From contig OY751495.1 in assembly GCA_963565915.1 (NCBI GenBank), positions 3,968,001-4,032,000 on the forward strand: 64,000 nucleotides of DNA. Direction: 5' to 3'. The translations under genes and the position numbers were made by a program. This document shows, in pieces, positions 9,766-17,640 of this stretch (its first letter is position 1; each line of letters begins with the position of its first letter). A model generated the notes under the pieces. The model had not been told where the DNA came from, searched no databases, and saw only the letters and a program-made list of their open reading frames with translations. This DNA comes from Entoloma clypeatum (taxonomy: Eukaryota; Basidiomycota; Agaricomycetes; Agaricales; Entolomataceae).

Positions 9766-10134
9766 CTACTCCCATCCATCGTTGCCATTTGGATCGGCCC
9801 AGGCAGGGTCAACTCGGTTACCCCAATCCTTTATCAGTTCATCGTTTACCGCTGTGGCAAACTCTAAACCTCGAACGGCGAGGCGAAGGCGTCGGTTCTC
9901 GACAGCAAGGGTGTTGGTATAGTTTTTGAGGATGAGTTTCTCCTCAGCGGTGGGGGCGGTTGGCAAATCGGAAAGGGTATGAAGGCGGATATGCATCTGC
10001 CGGTGAAGGATGTCGGCAACGGAGGTTTCGAGCGCATGGATCTGGTCGCGCATGGAGAGCGCTTCGCCGATGAGGGTGGTGATGGTGGGGTTGATATCGG
10101 AAGCATCAGTGGAGGCGGCGGTGATGTTGGACAT
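9766..10134 (-). CDS. B1 ORF3, conserved small helical protein between pol and 3' LTR
   Basis: 122 codons from the ATG at 10134-10132, starting 115 bases after the pol stop. I do not recognise the family. The protein is rich in Leu, Glu, Arg and Ala with no signal peptide or membrane segment. A central part (EALSMRDQIHALETS, then LHRQMHIRLH, EEK, NYT, ENRR, ELI.DW) looks helical and could form a coiled coil. The same ORF exists in B2 (22005-22376) and, with one stop, in B3. Replacements are mostly conservative (I/L/V, S/T, D/E), which suggests selection on protein. It sits where env lies in retroviruses but has no envelope features. It may act in assembly or be an accessory factor; function unknown. 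Confidence 0.7.
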   Translation of the reverse strand: MSNITAASTDASDINPTITTLIGEALSMRDQIHALETSVADILHRQMHIRLHTLSDLPTAPTAEEKLILKNYTNTLAVENRRLRLAVRGLEFATAVNDELIKDWGNRVDPAWADPNGNDGWE

Positions 10135-10249
10135 GGCAGAAATGATGTTTGAAAGGTATAAGAAGAACGGCGTGTTGGGCGAGAAGAGTTGGAGTGGGGA
10201 ACTCGATGTGACAGAAGTCGATGTGGAAAATGGCTCAAAGTTTGTTCTT

Positions 10250-13200
10250 TTATTGTGGACGCGATGGATTTTGCCGATGAAAGTCTCGGATCAAGTCTTG
10301 AGCGTTCTGAACATTAGTCCGAGGTTCCCACGTGTTCTCTTCTGGGCCATACCCTTCCCATTGGACGAGGTACTGGATCTTTCCACGGAATTTTCGAGAG
10401 TCCAGGATCGTGGAGACATGGTATTCTTCTCGTCCTTCGACGATGATCGGATCAGGGGCTGGCTTCTTTTTCTGAATGGCATACTTCGGGGTTTCGTATG
10501 GTGATAACAGGGTTTCGTTGAACACAGGGTGGATCATTTTCCAGGTTTTGGGAAGATCAAGACGGTATGCGCTAGCTCCTTTCTTCTCTAGGACTTTGAA
10601 CGGTCCGTGTCGGAGGGCGTCAAGTTTCTTTGAGGGACGATCAGTCCTGATGTTAGTCCCTTCCAGCCACACCTTGTCTCCGATGCGGTAATCCCGAGAC
10701 GGGCTTCGTCGTGTGTCAACTGTCTTCTTCATCTGATCCTGTGCCTGTTTCAGTGCTGCGTTGGCTTCTTCTCGTGCCTGTTTGAGTTTTTTCAAGAAGT
10801 CGTTTGCTGCCGGATTGGTGTCTTCCAACACAAGTTCTCCCTTCCAAGGATGCAGACCGTAGTTGAGATAGAATGGTGTGTACTTTGTCGCTTGATGTTC
10901 TTTGTCATTGTACTGGAATTCTGCGATTGCGATCCATTCCGCCCAATCATCTTGTAGATGGTTGACAAAGTTTCGTAAGAACACCTCGGTTTCCTGATGC
11001 GATCGTTCGGCCTGTCCATCAGTCTGTGGATGGTACGCAGTGGACAGATTTCTTTTGATCCCTAACATGCGGCAAAGTATCTCCATAAACTTCGCGGCGA
11101 ACTGCGGTCCCCTATCGCTGATGATCTTCTTGGGAATTCCATGAAGCTTCCATATCTGGTCCCGATAGATCTTGGCTAATCCTTCAGCCGATAGTTCCAC
11201 GGTTGTCGGGATGAGATGAAGCATCTTTGAATGTCTGTCCGTGATGACCAGAATTGCGTTCTTCCCATCAGATTCTGGTATCGGTCCCACGACGTCAATC
11301 CCTATATCTTCCCATGGTTGACTTGGCGCGGCGTTAGGGTGCAGAGGGGCGTGTCTCCTTTGGCGGCTGATCTTGTTGCGTTGACAGGTGTCACAACCTT
11401 TCACATACTTCTTTACGTCATGTAGGATGGTGGGCCACCAGTAGGTGCAAGTGAGAAGTTCATGTGTTCGATACTGTCCTGGATGTCCTGCCACTGGTGC
11501 GTCGTGCGCTTCAAACATCAGTTCTTGGCGCAATTGTGGGTCTGGTGGAACATAGACTCGTTCTCCTGCGTAGGTGATGCCATTTTCCTGCTGGTACCAG
11601 TGAGGATTCTTCTTCAGACCCTGGGCTACTTCTGTTTCCATGCGATTCGAGGCCTTGATGCGTACGATCCATGGGTTTTCGATGGTTGTGATGTTTCCGA
11701 TTTTGATGGAATCAGATGTTTCACCCCCTTCAAAGAATTGTTCCTCCATGAACATCTCCATTTGTATCACATCTTCTGATTCCAATCGTTTCAAAAATAG
11801 CCCCTCCTTGAGCATTTGGTCGCTGTCCTGCGGCTCGAGTTCCGTCTCATACCAGGGTAAACGTGACAGGATGTCTGCTTTCGCGTTTGTCTTCCCAGGT
11901 ACATGTCGCAATTCGAAGTCATAGTCTTGTAGCTTCATCTTCCAGCGCCTCTGTCGTTGGTTTAGGTCCTGAGGACGCCGGAAATACTCCAGGTTTTTGT
12001 GATCGGTTAAGATCTCGAAACGTTCCTTGGCTTCAAGTAGATAATGTCGCCAGTCCTTCAGTGCTTCCATGACTGCCAAGAGTTCCTTGTCATAGATCTC
12101 GTAATTCTGTTCGGCCGCGGACATGGTCCGCGACAAGAACGCGATAGGATGCCACTTGTCGTCTTGTTTCTGTGAGAGTACCGCTCCAATTGCATAACCC
12201 GATGCATCGGTTTCAACCCTGAACTGTCCGTCCGGTTTGGGCAATGCCAAGACTGGTGCTGTCGTGATTGCCCGTATGAGACCTTCAAATGCTTCTTGCG
12301 CCGCTGGTCCCCATGTGAATGCTGTATTTCCCGTAAGTGTCGTGAGTGGCTTTGCGATGTTTGAGTATCCTTCAATGAAGCGTCGATAAAAGTTGGCAAA
12401 TCCCAGGAACCTCTGGACTTCCTTTTTTGATGTGGGTACTCGCCAGTTCCGGATTGTGTCCACCTTTTCAGTTTCCATCTCGACACGTCCTTCACCCACA
12501 ACATATCCCAATATGGGGCATTTCGTTACTTCCCAAAGACACTTCTTTTCCTTTAGGAACAAGTCATTGTCCGACAGGATCTGCAAGATCTCTTCGGTAT
12601 TCCGGGCGAGTTCTTCCTTGGTTTTACCAATAACCACTATGTCATCCATGTAAATCACACAGATGCGCCGACGGATCTGATCCCTGAATAGGCTGGCCAT
12701 CATCCGAGAGAACGTTCCCGGGGAATTGCAGAGACCGAAAAACATGACCAATGGTTCAAACAATCCTCGGCTGGTCAAGAAGGCGGCTTTCCATTCGTCA
12801 CCCTTTTTGATCCGCACATTATTGTATCCCCACATGATGTCCATTTTGTTGAAGTAGACTGCGTCCTTCAATACATCCAAGAGGTCGTTGATGCGTGGGA
12901 GTGGGAATTTGTCCTTAACCGTGAATTTGTTAACCGTGCGATAGTCCTGTACCAATCGTTTGGAACCGTCTTTCTTGTTAATGAAGAAGCAGGGTGATGC
13001 ATAAGGGGATTTGGACGGTCGGATCTTTCCGGTTGCCAGGCCTTCATCGATGAATTTGTCCAGTTCTTCTTGCTCCTTTTGGGTCATAGGATATGTGTTT
13101 CCTCCTAGCTCCTTTGGTGCGTCTGGTGTAAGTTCGATGCCGTGGTCCCATTCTCTTTCCTTTGGGATTTTGTCAAAGTTTTCTTTTTCAAAGAGATGGG

Positions 13201-13858
13201 CAAAATGTTCAACGTATGAGGGTCGTTTGGTTGTGGGAGGTGGTGTGGGAGTAACTGCTTCCAATATGGGGTCTCCGGGCTTCCATTTCTGATCTGATTT
13301 CTTGGGTGCGTCCTTGTCTCGTACTTCCACCATGCGAACCCGATGTTTGCGACCATTAAGGTTAACCCTGAAATCCGAGTGTTTGGTTTGACATGTTGAT
13401 GGGCACCGGTTGAATGTTACAGCACCGGTCGTCCAATTGATTGTGGGGTTGTGGTGCACCAACCAGTCATGTCCCAAAAGCATGTCCGTTCTCCCAATGT
13501 CCAATACCATTGCTTCCATGGTTTCCTGGTGTGTTCCTAAGTCCAGCTTGACTTCGGCAAGTTTTTCTGCTTTCTGTTGTCGGTTCGGCGATCCATCCGC
13601 ATTTAGGATTGATATGGGCTTTATTCCACGTGTGGGAAGGTTCTGTTCGCATACTATTCTGGGATGGATACATGTGCGTTCACATCCGCTATCAACCTCG
13701 GGTCGAATGGCCTTTGGTCCTCGTCGTGTTTTGATCTGAGCTTGCAGCTTGATCTCTCGTCGTTTCGGAGGTTTATCTCCCTTGACAATCTTAGTTGACG
13801 CAACGGCTCGCTTTGCAGGGATAACATAAGTTATATTGTCTGTAGCTGCACCAGGCAA
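10250..13858 (-). CDS. pol: B1 Pol polyprotein (protease, RT, RNase H, integrase, chromodomain)
   Basis: About 1200 residues, uninterrupted, numbered from the TTG at 13858; the frame is open further upstream and overlaps the gag end in the -1 frame, so expression probably needs a frameshift. Domains: aspartic protease (DSG 56-58), RT (VQDYRTVN near 303, YMDD 403-406), RNase H (TDAS at 550, ADILSR at 661), integrase zinc region (H785, H792, C822, C825), integrase D855, D915 and E951 with 35 residues between the last two, then a chromodomain at about 1145-1195 ([17 protein letters not shown]). The chromodomain places it in the chromoviruses and probably steers integration to histone-marked chromatin. 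All catalytic residues are present. Confidence 0.92.
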   Translation of the reverse strand: MPGAATDNITYVIPAKRAVASTKIVKGDKPPKRREIKLQAQIKTRRGPKAIRPEVDSGCERTCIHPRIVCEQNLPTRGIKPISILNADGSPNRQQKAEKLAEVKLDLGTHQETMEAMVLDIGRTDMLLGHDWLVHHNPTINWTTGAVTFNRCPSTCQTKHSDFRVNLNGRKHRVRMVEVRDKDAPKKSDQKWKPGDPILEAVTPTPPPTTKRPSYVEHFAHLFEKENFDKIPKEREWDHGIELTPDAPKELGGNTYPMTQKEQEELDKFIDEGLATGKIRPSKSPYASPCFFINKKDGSKRLVQDYRTVNKFTVKDKFPLPRINDLLDVLKDAVYFNKMDIMWGYNNVRIKKGDEWKAAFLTSRGLFEPLVMFFGLCNSPGTFSRMMASLFRDQIRRRICVIYMDDIVVIGKTKEELARNTEEILQILSDNDLFLKEKKCLWEVTKCPILGYVVGEGRVEMETEKVDTIRNWRVPTSKKEVQRFLGFANFYRRFIEGYSNIAKPLTTLTGNTAFTWGPAAQEAFEGLIRAITTAPVLALPKPDGQFRVETDASGYAIGAVLSQKQDDKWHPIAFLSRTMSAAEQNYEIYDKELLAVMEALKDWRHYLLEAKERFEILTDHKNLEYFRRPQDLNQRQRRWKMKLQDYDFELRHVPGKTNAKADILSRLPWYETELEPQDSDQMLKEGLFLKRLESEDVIQMEMFMEEQFFEGGETSDSIKIGNITTIENPWIVRIKASNRMETEVAQGLKKNPHWYQQENGITYAGERVYVPPDPQLRQELMFEAHDAPVAGHPGQYRTHELLTCTYWWPTILHDVKKYVKGCDTCQRNKISRQRRHAPLHPNAAPSQPWEDIGIDVVGPIPESDGKNAILVITDRHSKMLHLIPTTVELSAEGLAKIYRDQIWKLHGIPKKIISDRGPQFAAKFMEILCRMLGIKRNLSTAYHPQTDGQAERSHQETEVFLRNFVNHLQDDWAEWIAIAEFQYNDKEHQATKYTPFYLNYGLHPWKGELVLEDTNPAANDFLKKLKQAREEANAALKQAQDQMKKTVDTRRSPSRDYRIGDKVWLEGTNIRTDRPSKKLDALRHGPFKVLEKKGASAYRLDLPKTWKMIHPVFNETLLSPYETPKYAIQKKKPAPDPIIVEGREEYHVSTILDSRKFRGKIQYLVQWEGYGPEENTWEPRTNVQNAQDLIRDFHRQNPSRPQ

Positions 13859-13899
13859 GCGAGTTCGTTTAATGGATAAGGGTCGCGACTTAGCGTCGT

Positions 13900-14766
13900 T
13901 TAATCGGACCCTTCGGGAAAATCCTTCTCATCGGTCTCTATGGTGATGGTTTCATCATCATCGGTATCTCCATCAGACACCTTCCTAATCTTTCCAGAGT
14001 TCTTCTTCAGCTTGCGGCAGTTGCGCGCGATATGTCCTTCTTGGTCGCAGTTGAAACACTTACGACCATCTTTCTTCTTTGGGGCTTTGCAGTCTTTGGC
14101 AAGGTGACCAAAGCGCTGACAGTTGTAGCAACGGGCTACTCCTGCTTTGTCGATCTCCATGGCTTTGCCTTGACCACCATAAGTGGTACCCGATCCGGTG
14201 CGTGTGTCGCCACCCCCTCGGATGACTAATGCATGTCCCTCCATCTGTCGTCCCTTGTTTCGGATCTCCTTTGCGTAATCAGTGTACGTCTTGCCATCGC
14301 TAGCCACTTGTTCAGAAATTTTGCGGTTGACGTTCTTTTCCAGGATGTATTTCCCAGTTTCTTTGCCAAGGTTTGACAGCTTCAAGATCTCTTCGAATTC
14401 GTCCAAGAATTCGTCGATGGTGCGTTTCTCCTGTTTCAGGACTTCGAGTTTCGCCTTGGCCGCTGCCGACTTGTTGGCAATAGAGAATCGCGTAGCGATG
14501 TCGTCTGAGAATCCTAACCAGGTGATGTTCTCGCCATCGGTGGCAAGGTCGTCTAATTTGTTGCTGGCCCAGTGTTTACCGGACCCTTCCATCATGCGGG
14601 ATAACACCGCAAGAATCTTCTGATCGTCGGACAGGCCCTTCTGGAACCTGATGTATAATTTGGTGGCTTTCCACCACTCGTCGAAGGTGTGTCTGTCTTT
14701 GAACATCCCAGGATCTTTGATGATCTTGGATGTATCCATTGTTTGTACTGTCGGTGCTTCTGCCAT
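13900..14766 (-). CDS. gag: B1 Gag with two CCHC zinc knuckles
   Basis: 288 codons from the ATG at 14766. The N-terminal two-thirds is the retrotransposon Gag capsid-like fold (FDEWWKATKLYIRFQKGL, TIDEFLDEFEEIL). Two CX2CX4HX4C knuckles follow, at residues 213-226 (CYNCQRFGHLAKDC) and 237-250 (CFNCDQEGHIARNC), for RNA packaging, then an acidic tail. The same frame is open for about 125 more codons upstream, back to a TAG at 15141-15139, and encodes protein-like sequence (KQQIYAHFTIEEQQTEY), so the true N-terminus is probably longer and reached by splicing or frameshifting. The pol frame is -1 relative to gag. Confidence 0.88.
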   Translation of the reverse strand: MAEAPTVQTMDTSKIIKDPGMFKDRHTFDEWWKATKLYIRFQKGLSDDQKILAVLSRMMEGSGKHWASNKLDDLATDGENITWLGFSDDIATRFSIANKSAAAKAKLEVLKQEKRTIDEFLDEFEEILKLSNLGKETGKYILEKNVNRKISEQVASDGKTYTDYAKEIRNKGRQMEGHALVIRGGGDTRTGSGTTYGGQGKAMEIDKAGVARCYNCQRFGHLAKDCKAPKKKDGRKCFNCDQEGHIARNCRKLKKNSGKIRKVSDGDTDDDETITIETDEKDFPEGSD

Positions 14767-14768
14767 GT

Positions 14769-15497
14769 CTAGAACCTGCGGAGTAGGAGAGGTGTCGGAT
14801 TGTTGGGATGAAGATGGGGTTCGGGATATAGGTAGGGGTTGAAAATCAGTCCCTGTTCTAGGCGTCTGTTCGGTATCTGACTGCGCGGAGTCAAAAGTAA
14901 ATTCGTCAGGGGACTCGTCGGCGGAATCGGTGGCAAAACGTTCGGGGTATTTCCTCTGTAGATCTCTAAGGAATCTCTGTTCCTGCGCGTCTGTTGGTCG
15001 CGAGAAGGGGTCAAGTCTCTCGTTTCGTGCCCAACGGTTGTACTCGGTTTGTTGTTCTTCAATGGTGAAGTGGGCGTAGATCTGCTGCTTCGAGTAGGAC
15101 GTGATGATGTGGCTCTGGGACGTCTCGATGTGAGCGTCCTAATCAATCTTCTGATAACGGTTGTCTGGACACCGATAAACTCTCTGATCTCTGTGATCCG
15201 ACCTGTCTGAGGTCCTTCTTGAACGCGAAAGCTTTCGAGTTCGTTCTGTCGGGCGTTGTAACGCGCGATCTGGTGTTGCCGAGCAAGATGGATGCTCTCT
15301 GCTATCTCGCCGTGGGGGCGATGCTCGTCGTTGTCTAGTTCTTCGTCAAGCACCTGCTGTAGGATGCGACGGATCTCCGATTCGATGTACTGCTGGATAA
15401 GCGTAAAATCGATACTGTCTCGAGGACTTAGCTCCTCCTGTCGGGCTTCTGGCGTGCTGAATGGGTTACTGGTGAAGTCTTCAAAGAAGCGCGACGT
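14769..15497 (-). CDS. B1 upstream ORF (N-terminal Gag extension, start codon ACG)
   Basis: Open frame before gag, ending two bases upstream of the gag ATG. In B2 it opens with ATG (MSRFFEDFTSNPFSTPEARQ); here the same position is ACG and no other ATG follows. The first ~120 codons look like a genuine acidic/helical segment (DNDEHRPHGEIAESIHLARQ). The last ~120 codons are Arg/Ser/Thr/Pro-rich and overlap the better-looking gag-frame extension, so I think only the first part is real protein in this frame. Probably a Gag N-terminal domain joined to gag by an unmapped intron or a frameshift. Confidence 0.45.
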   Translation of the reverse strand, partial: TSRFFEDFTSNPFSTPEARQEELSPRDSIDFTLIQQYIESEIRRILQQVLDEELDNDEHRPHGEIAESIHLARQHQIARYNARQNELESFRVQEGPQTGRITEIREFIGVQTTVIRRLIRTLTSRRPRATSSRPTRSSRSTPTSPLKNNKPSTTVGHETRDLTPSRDQQTRRNRDSLEIYRGNTPNVLPPIPPTSPLTNLLLTPRSQIPNRRLEQGLIFNPYLYPEPHLHPNNPTPLLLRRF

Positions 15498-15544
15498 CTT
15501 GACTCGTCTGGTAGTTGCTCTCTTCGCTCTGGGCGAACCTAACG

Positions 15545-15555
15545 AGATTTAGCAA
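15545..15555 (-). promoter_or_regulatory. B1 primer-binding site, self-priming type
   Basis: Read on the minus strand, TTGCTAAATCT lies two bases after the 5' LTR. It is the exact complement of AGATTTAGCAA inside the LTR (plus 15631-15641). That LTR segment lies about 34 bases after TATATAA (plus 15668-15675), where the mRNA should begin. B2 and B3 keep the same pairing. Confidence 0.75.
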
Positions 15556-15557
15556 CT

Positions 15558-15927
15558 TGTTATGCGTAACAAACCGTTCCAAGGTTCGGGCAGAGTATGC
15601 AGGAAGATGGAAAGGCGAAGAGCAATGTGATTGCTAAATCTAAGGAATCTAGCTATAGTACAAAGGGTTTATATAGGTACTGACTATAGGCGATAGCATA
15701 TGAGTCAGTGCTGCGCAAGGCAGTGCGGATGAGTCAGTAACTGCGGAAAGGCAGTGCGAAGTGAGTCAGATGACTGCGGACTGAGTAATCCCTACTGCGG
15801 AGTGCGAGTCAGCGCGGGAGCGAAGTATACTAAAGGAAATAAAGTATAATACGATATGTGTAAGCGGGGGCCGATGAGTAAAAGTGAAAAAGTAAGCATA
15901 TATGTCCGTAGTCGTTAGTCCGTAACA
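15558..15927 (-). repeat. B1 5' LTR (370 bp) with TGAGTCA repeats and TATA box
   Basis: On the minus strand: TGTTACGG..., a U3 with three TGAGTCA heptamers plus TGAGTAA variants inside ACTGCGG-containing repeats (plus 15700-15885), TATATAA, predicted start AGATTTAGCAA, and the ...GCATAACA terminus. TGAGTCA is the consensus site of Gcn4/AP-1 bZIP factors, so starvation-linked induction is a plausible inference. Confidence 0.85.
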
Positions 15928-16655
15928 TCGCCTATCCATCAATGAATGTCAAGACAATTGGGATGAATGGCTTCCGATGGCTGAATTTGCATACAACAAC
16001 CATGTTCACGCATCGACACGTCAAACTCTGTTCTACATTGACACCAGCCGCCATCCGCGCATGGGATTCGAACCTCACGAGAAGCGGACGGAGATCGAGG
16101 CGGTAGCGGATTTCAGCGAGTGGATGAAGTCTGCTCTGGAGGAGGCTTGCGCAGCACTGACAAAGGCAAAAGATGACATGGCGTGATACTACAACCAGCA
16201 TCAGAGCACCACTCCGACATTCCGCCCGGGGGACAAGGTCTTTTTAGACTCATCAGACCTCAAAACCACCCGACCCACAAAAAAACTTGCACACCGATAC
16301 ATAGGCCCTTTCCCAGTGGTCCGACCTGTCAGAACACATGCCTACGAACTTCGCCTTCCCCCTTCCATGTCCCATGTTCACCCAGTATTCCATGTCGTCA
16401 AACTTTCACTAATTCCTGACAACCCATTCCAATGCCAAGTCCGCTCTCCTCCGCCTCCAACAGTAGTCAGAGAAGAATTGGAGTACAATGTTGAAAACCT
16501 CTTGGACAGCTGACTGCATTGAGGCAAGCTTCAATTCTTGGTCAAATGGAAGGGATATGGCTACGAAGAGAATTCCTGGGAAGCAGAAGACAATGTCCAT
16601 GCTCCACGCCTTTCGCCTGACACGTCAAGACACCGTGCCTTGAAGGGGGGGGTGA
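15928..16655 (+). pseudogene. A1 integrase C-terminal part and chromodomain
   Basis: Resumes the A1 pol after B1: MAEFAYNNHVHAS, then GDKVFLDSSDLKTT (GPY/F-type region), HPVFHVVKL, and a chromodomain-like end (LEYNVENLLDS, LQFLVKWKGYGYEENSWE). In-frame stops include TGA where A2 has TGG (near 16183). The final G-run before TGTAAGGG is the polypurine tract for plus-strand priming. Confidence 0.75.
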
Positions 16656-17110
16656 TGTAAGGGCAACTACTCTCACTTTTCACTTTTCCTTTCCTTTCTT
16701 CCTTTCCTTTCTATTCCACCGTCTCCGACGTCCTCCGATAATATCTGCTGCCTCCAATAATATCTGCTGCCTCCGACATCTTATCTGCCTCTCCGCATCC
16801 GACGACTCCGCACCCATCCGCTACTCTGCATGTCGGATCGCAGGTACTATCATTCATCTTGTTTCCATTCATCCCCCATCCCTACTCCTGATCATTGCTC
16901 ATCATTCATGTGTCTCGTTTTATCCCTTATTTCATATCTCATTTTACTATTTATTGCAGCTAGCTTGCAGGGGAATCCTTAGAACTTTCTCTTCAGATCT
17001 CCCTTGCAAGGTATGTGTTGTATTACTTATCAGACTGCTCAATCTAAAATTTGGATCTTCCTTGCAAGTATCTGAGTTCGAGTCTTGGATTGTAAGGTCA
17101 CCCTTACATT
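16656..17110 (+). repeat. A1 3' LTR (455 bp)
   Basis: Begins TGTAAGGGCAAC and ends CCCTTACA, a TG...CA pair with GTAAGGG/CCCTTAC inverted ends. It contains CTCCGAC words and the same 3' module as the LTRs ending at 7296 and 21182. Confidence 0.85.
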
Positions 17111-17640
17111 GGCCCAGTGGAACGCAACTACGAAATTCATGACAAGGAAATGCTGGCCGTAATCCGTGCACTGGAGAAATGGAGACACTTCCTGGAAGGA
17201 GCAGAAAAGATGGTGGAAATTTGGACCAATCAAAAAAACCTCAAATACTTCATGACCGTCCAGAAGCTCAATCGGTGGCAAGCGCAGTGGTCTCTATACC
17301 TAGCACGTTTCGATTTCAAGACGCACCATTGCCCAGGCAAGTCAATGGGGAAGTCCAACGCACTGTCGCGTTGAGTGGACCATGGAGATGGCTCAAGGGA
17401 CAACGAGAACATAGTCTTACTCTGACCAGAGCTGTTTGCCATATGGGCCACTCAGGGGGTAGCCACTAAAGGTGAGGAGCGTGATGTCCTCCGAGAGGTC
17501 TGACAGGGCATCTGTGACGGCCTTCTAGAAGACAGTGTAGCGGAGGTAATCAAATCCCTTCTGACAGTTGGAGCCGCCTCTGTCTGTGGAGTGGAATGGC
17601 AAGAGTTGGAGGGTTTACTGTACTTTCGAGATCACATTTA
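17111..17640 (+). pseudogene. A2 RNase H and start of integrase
   Basis: VERNYEIHDKEMLAVIRALE, IWTNQKNLKYF and GKSMGKSNALSR mark the RNase H end. The D of TDHKNL is replaced by N (TNQKNL), and in-frame stops follow (e.g. TGA at 17371-17373 where A1 reads Arg). It then reaches the pre-integrase GLLYFRDHIY, where the Tc1 element inserted. Confidence 0.75.

Larger units (their letters stand above)
9361..15927 (-). mobile_element. Gypsy family B copy 1 (B1), structurally complete Ty3/gypsy chromovirus
   Basis: Two LTRs (9361-9728 and 15558-15927) bound a 5.8-kb interior. TCGCC at 9356-9360 and 15928-15932 is a perfect 5-bp TSD, and the flanks rejoin an A1 integrase. In element order: 5' LTR, PBS, upstream ORF, gag, pol, ORF3, polypurine tract, 3' LTR. 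Gag, Pol and ORF3 are uninterrupted, so B1 is the best candidate for a recently active copy of its family. The one oddity is an about 80-bp block that differs between its otherwise identical LTRs. Confidence 0.92.
7090..17110 (+). mobile_element. Gypsy family A copy 1 (A1), Ty3/gypsy chromovirus, host of B1
   Basis: Order: truncated 5' LTR (7090-7296), PBS, gag, protease, RNase H, integrase, chromodomain, 3' LTR (16656-17110). The integrase is interrupted at 9360/15928 by B1, flanked by TCGCC duplications. RT is missing through an internal deletion near 8415. The 3' LTR is preceded by a G-rich polypurine run. The element is dead (deletion, stops, frameshifts). Its 3' LTR lies directly against the middle of another A-family pol (A2). 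Confidence 0.85.

Noticed and set aside
9766..10134. ORF3 as an envelope protein
   Set aside because: No signal peptide, membrane segment or Cys pattern; only its position resembles env.
11231..13739. Several plus-strand frames of 60-110 codons across B1 pol (and their equivalents in B2 and B3)
   Set aside because: Antisense shadows of an intact Pol; they recur only because the copies are similar.
14769..15130. Arg/Ser-rich second half of the upstream ORF as a separate basic protein
   Set aside because: The gag frame over the same bases is more protein-like and better conserved between B2 and B3.
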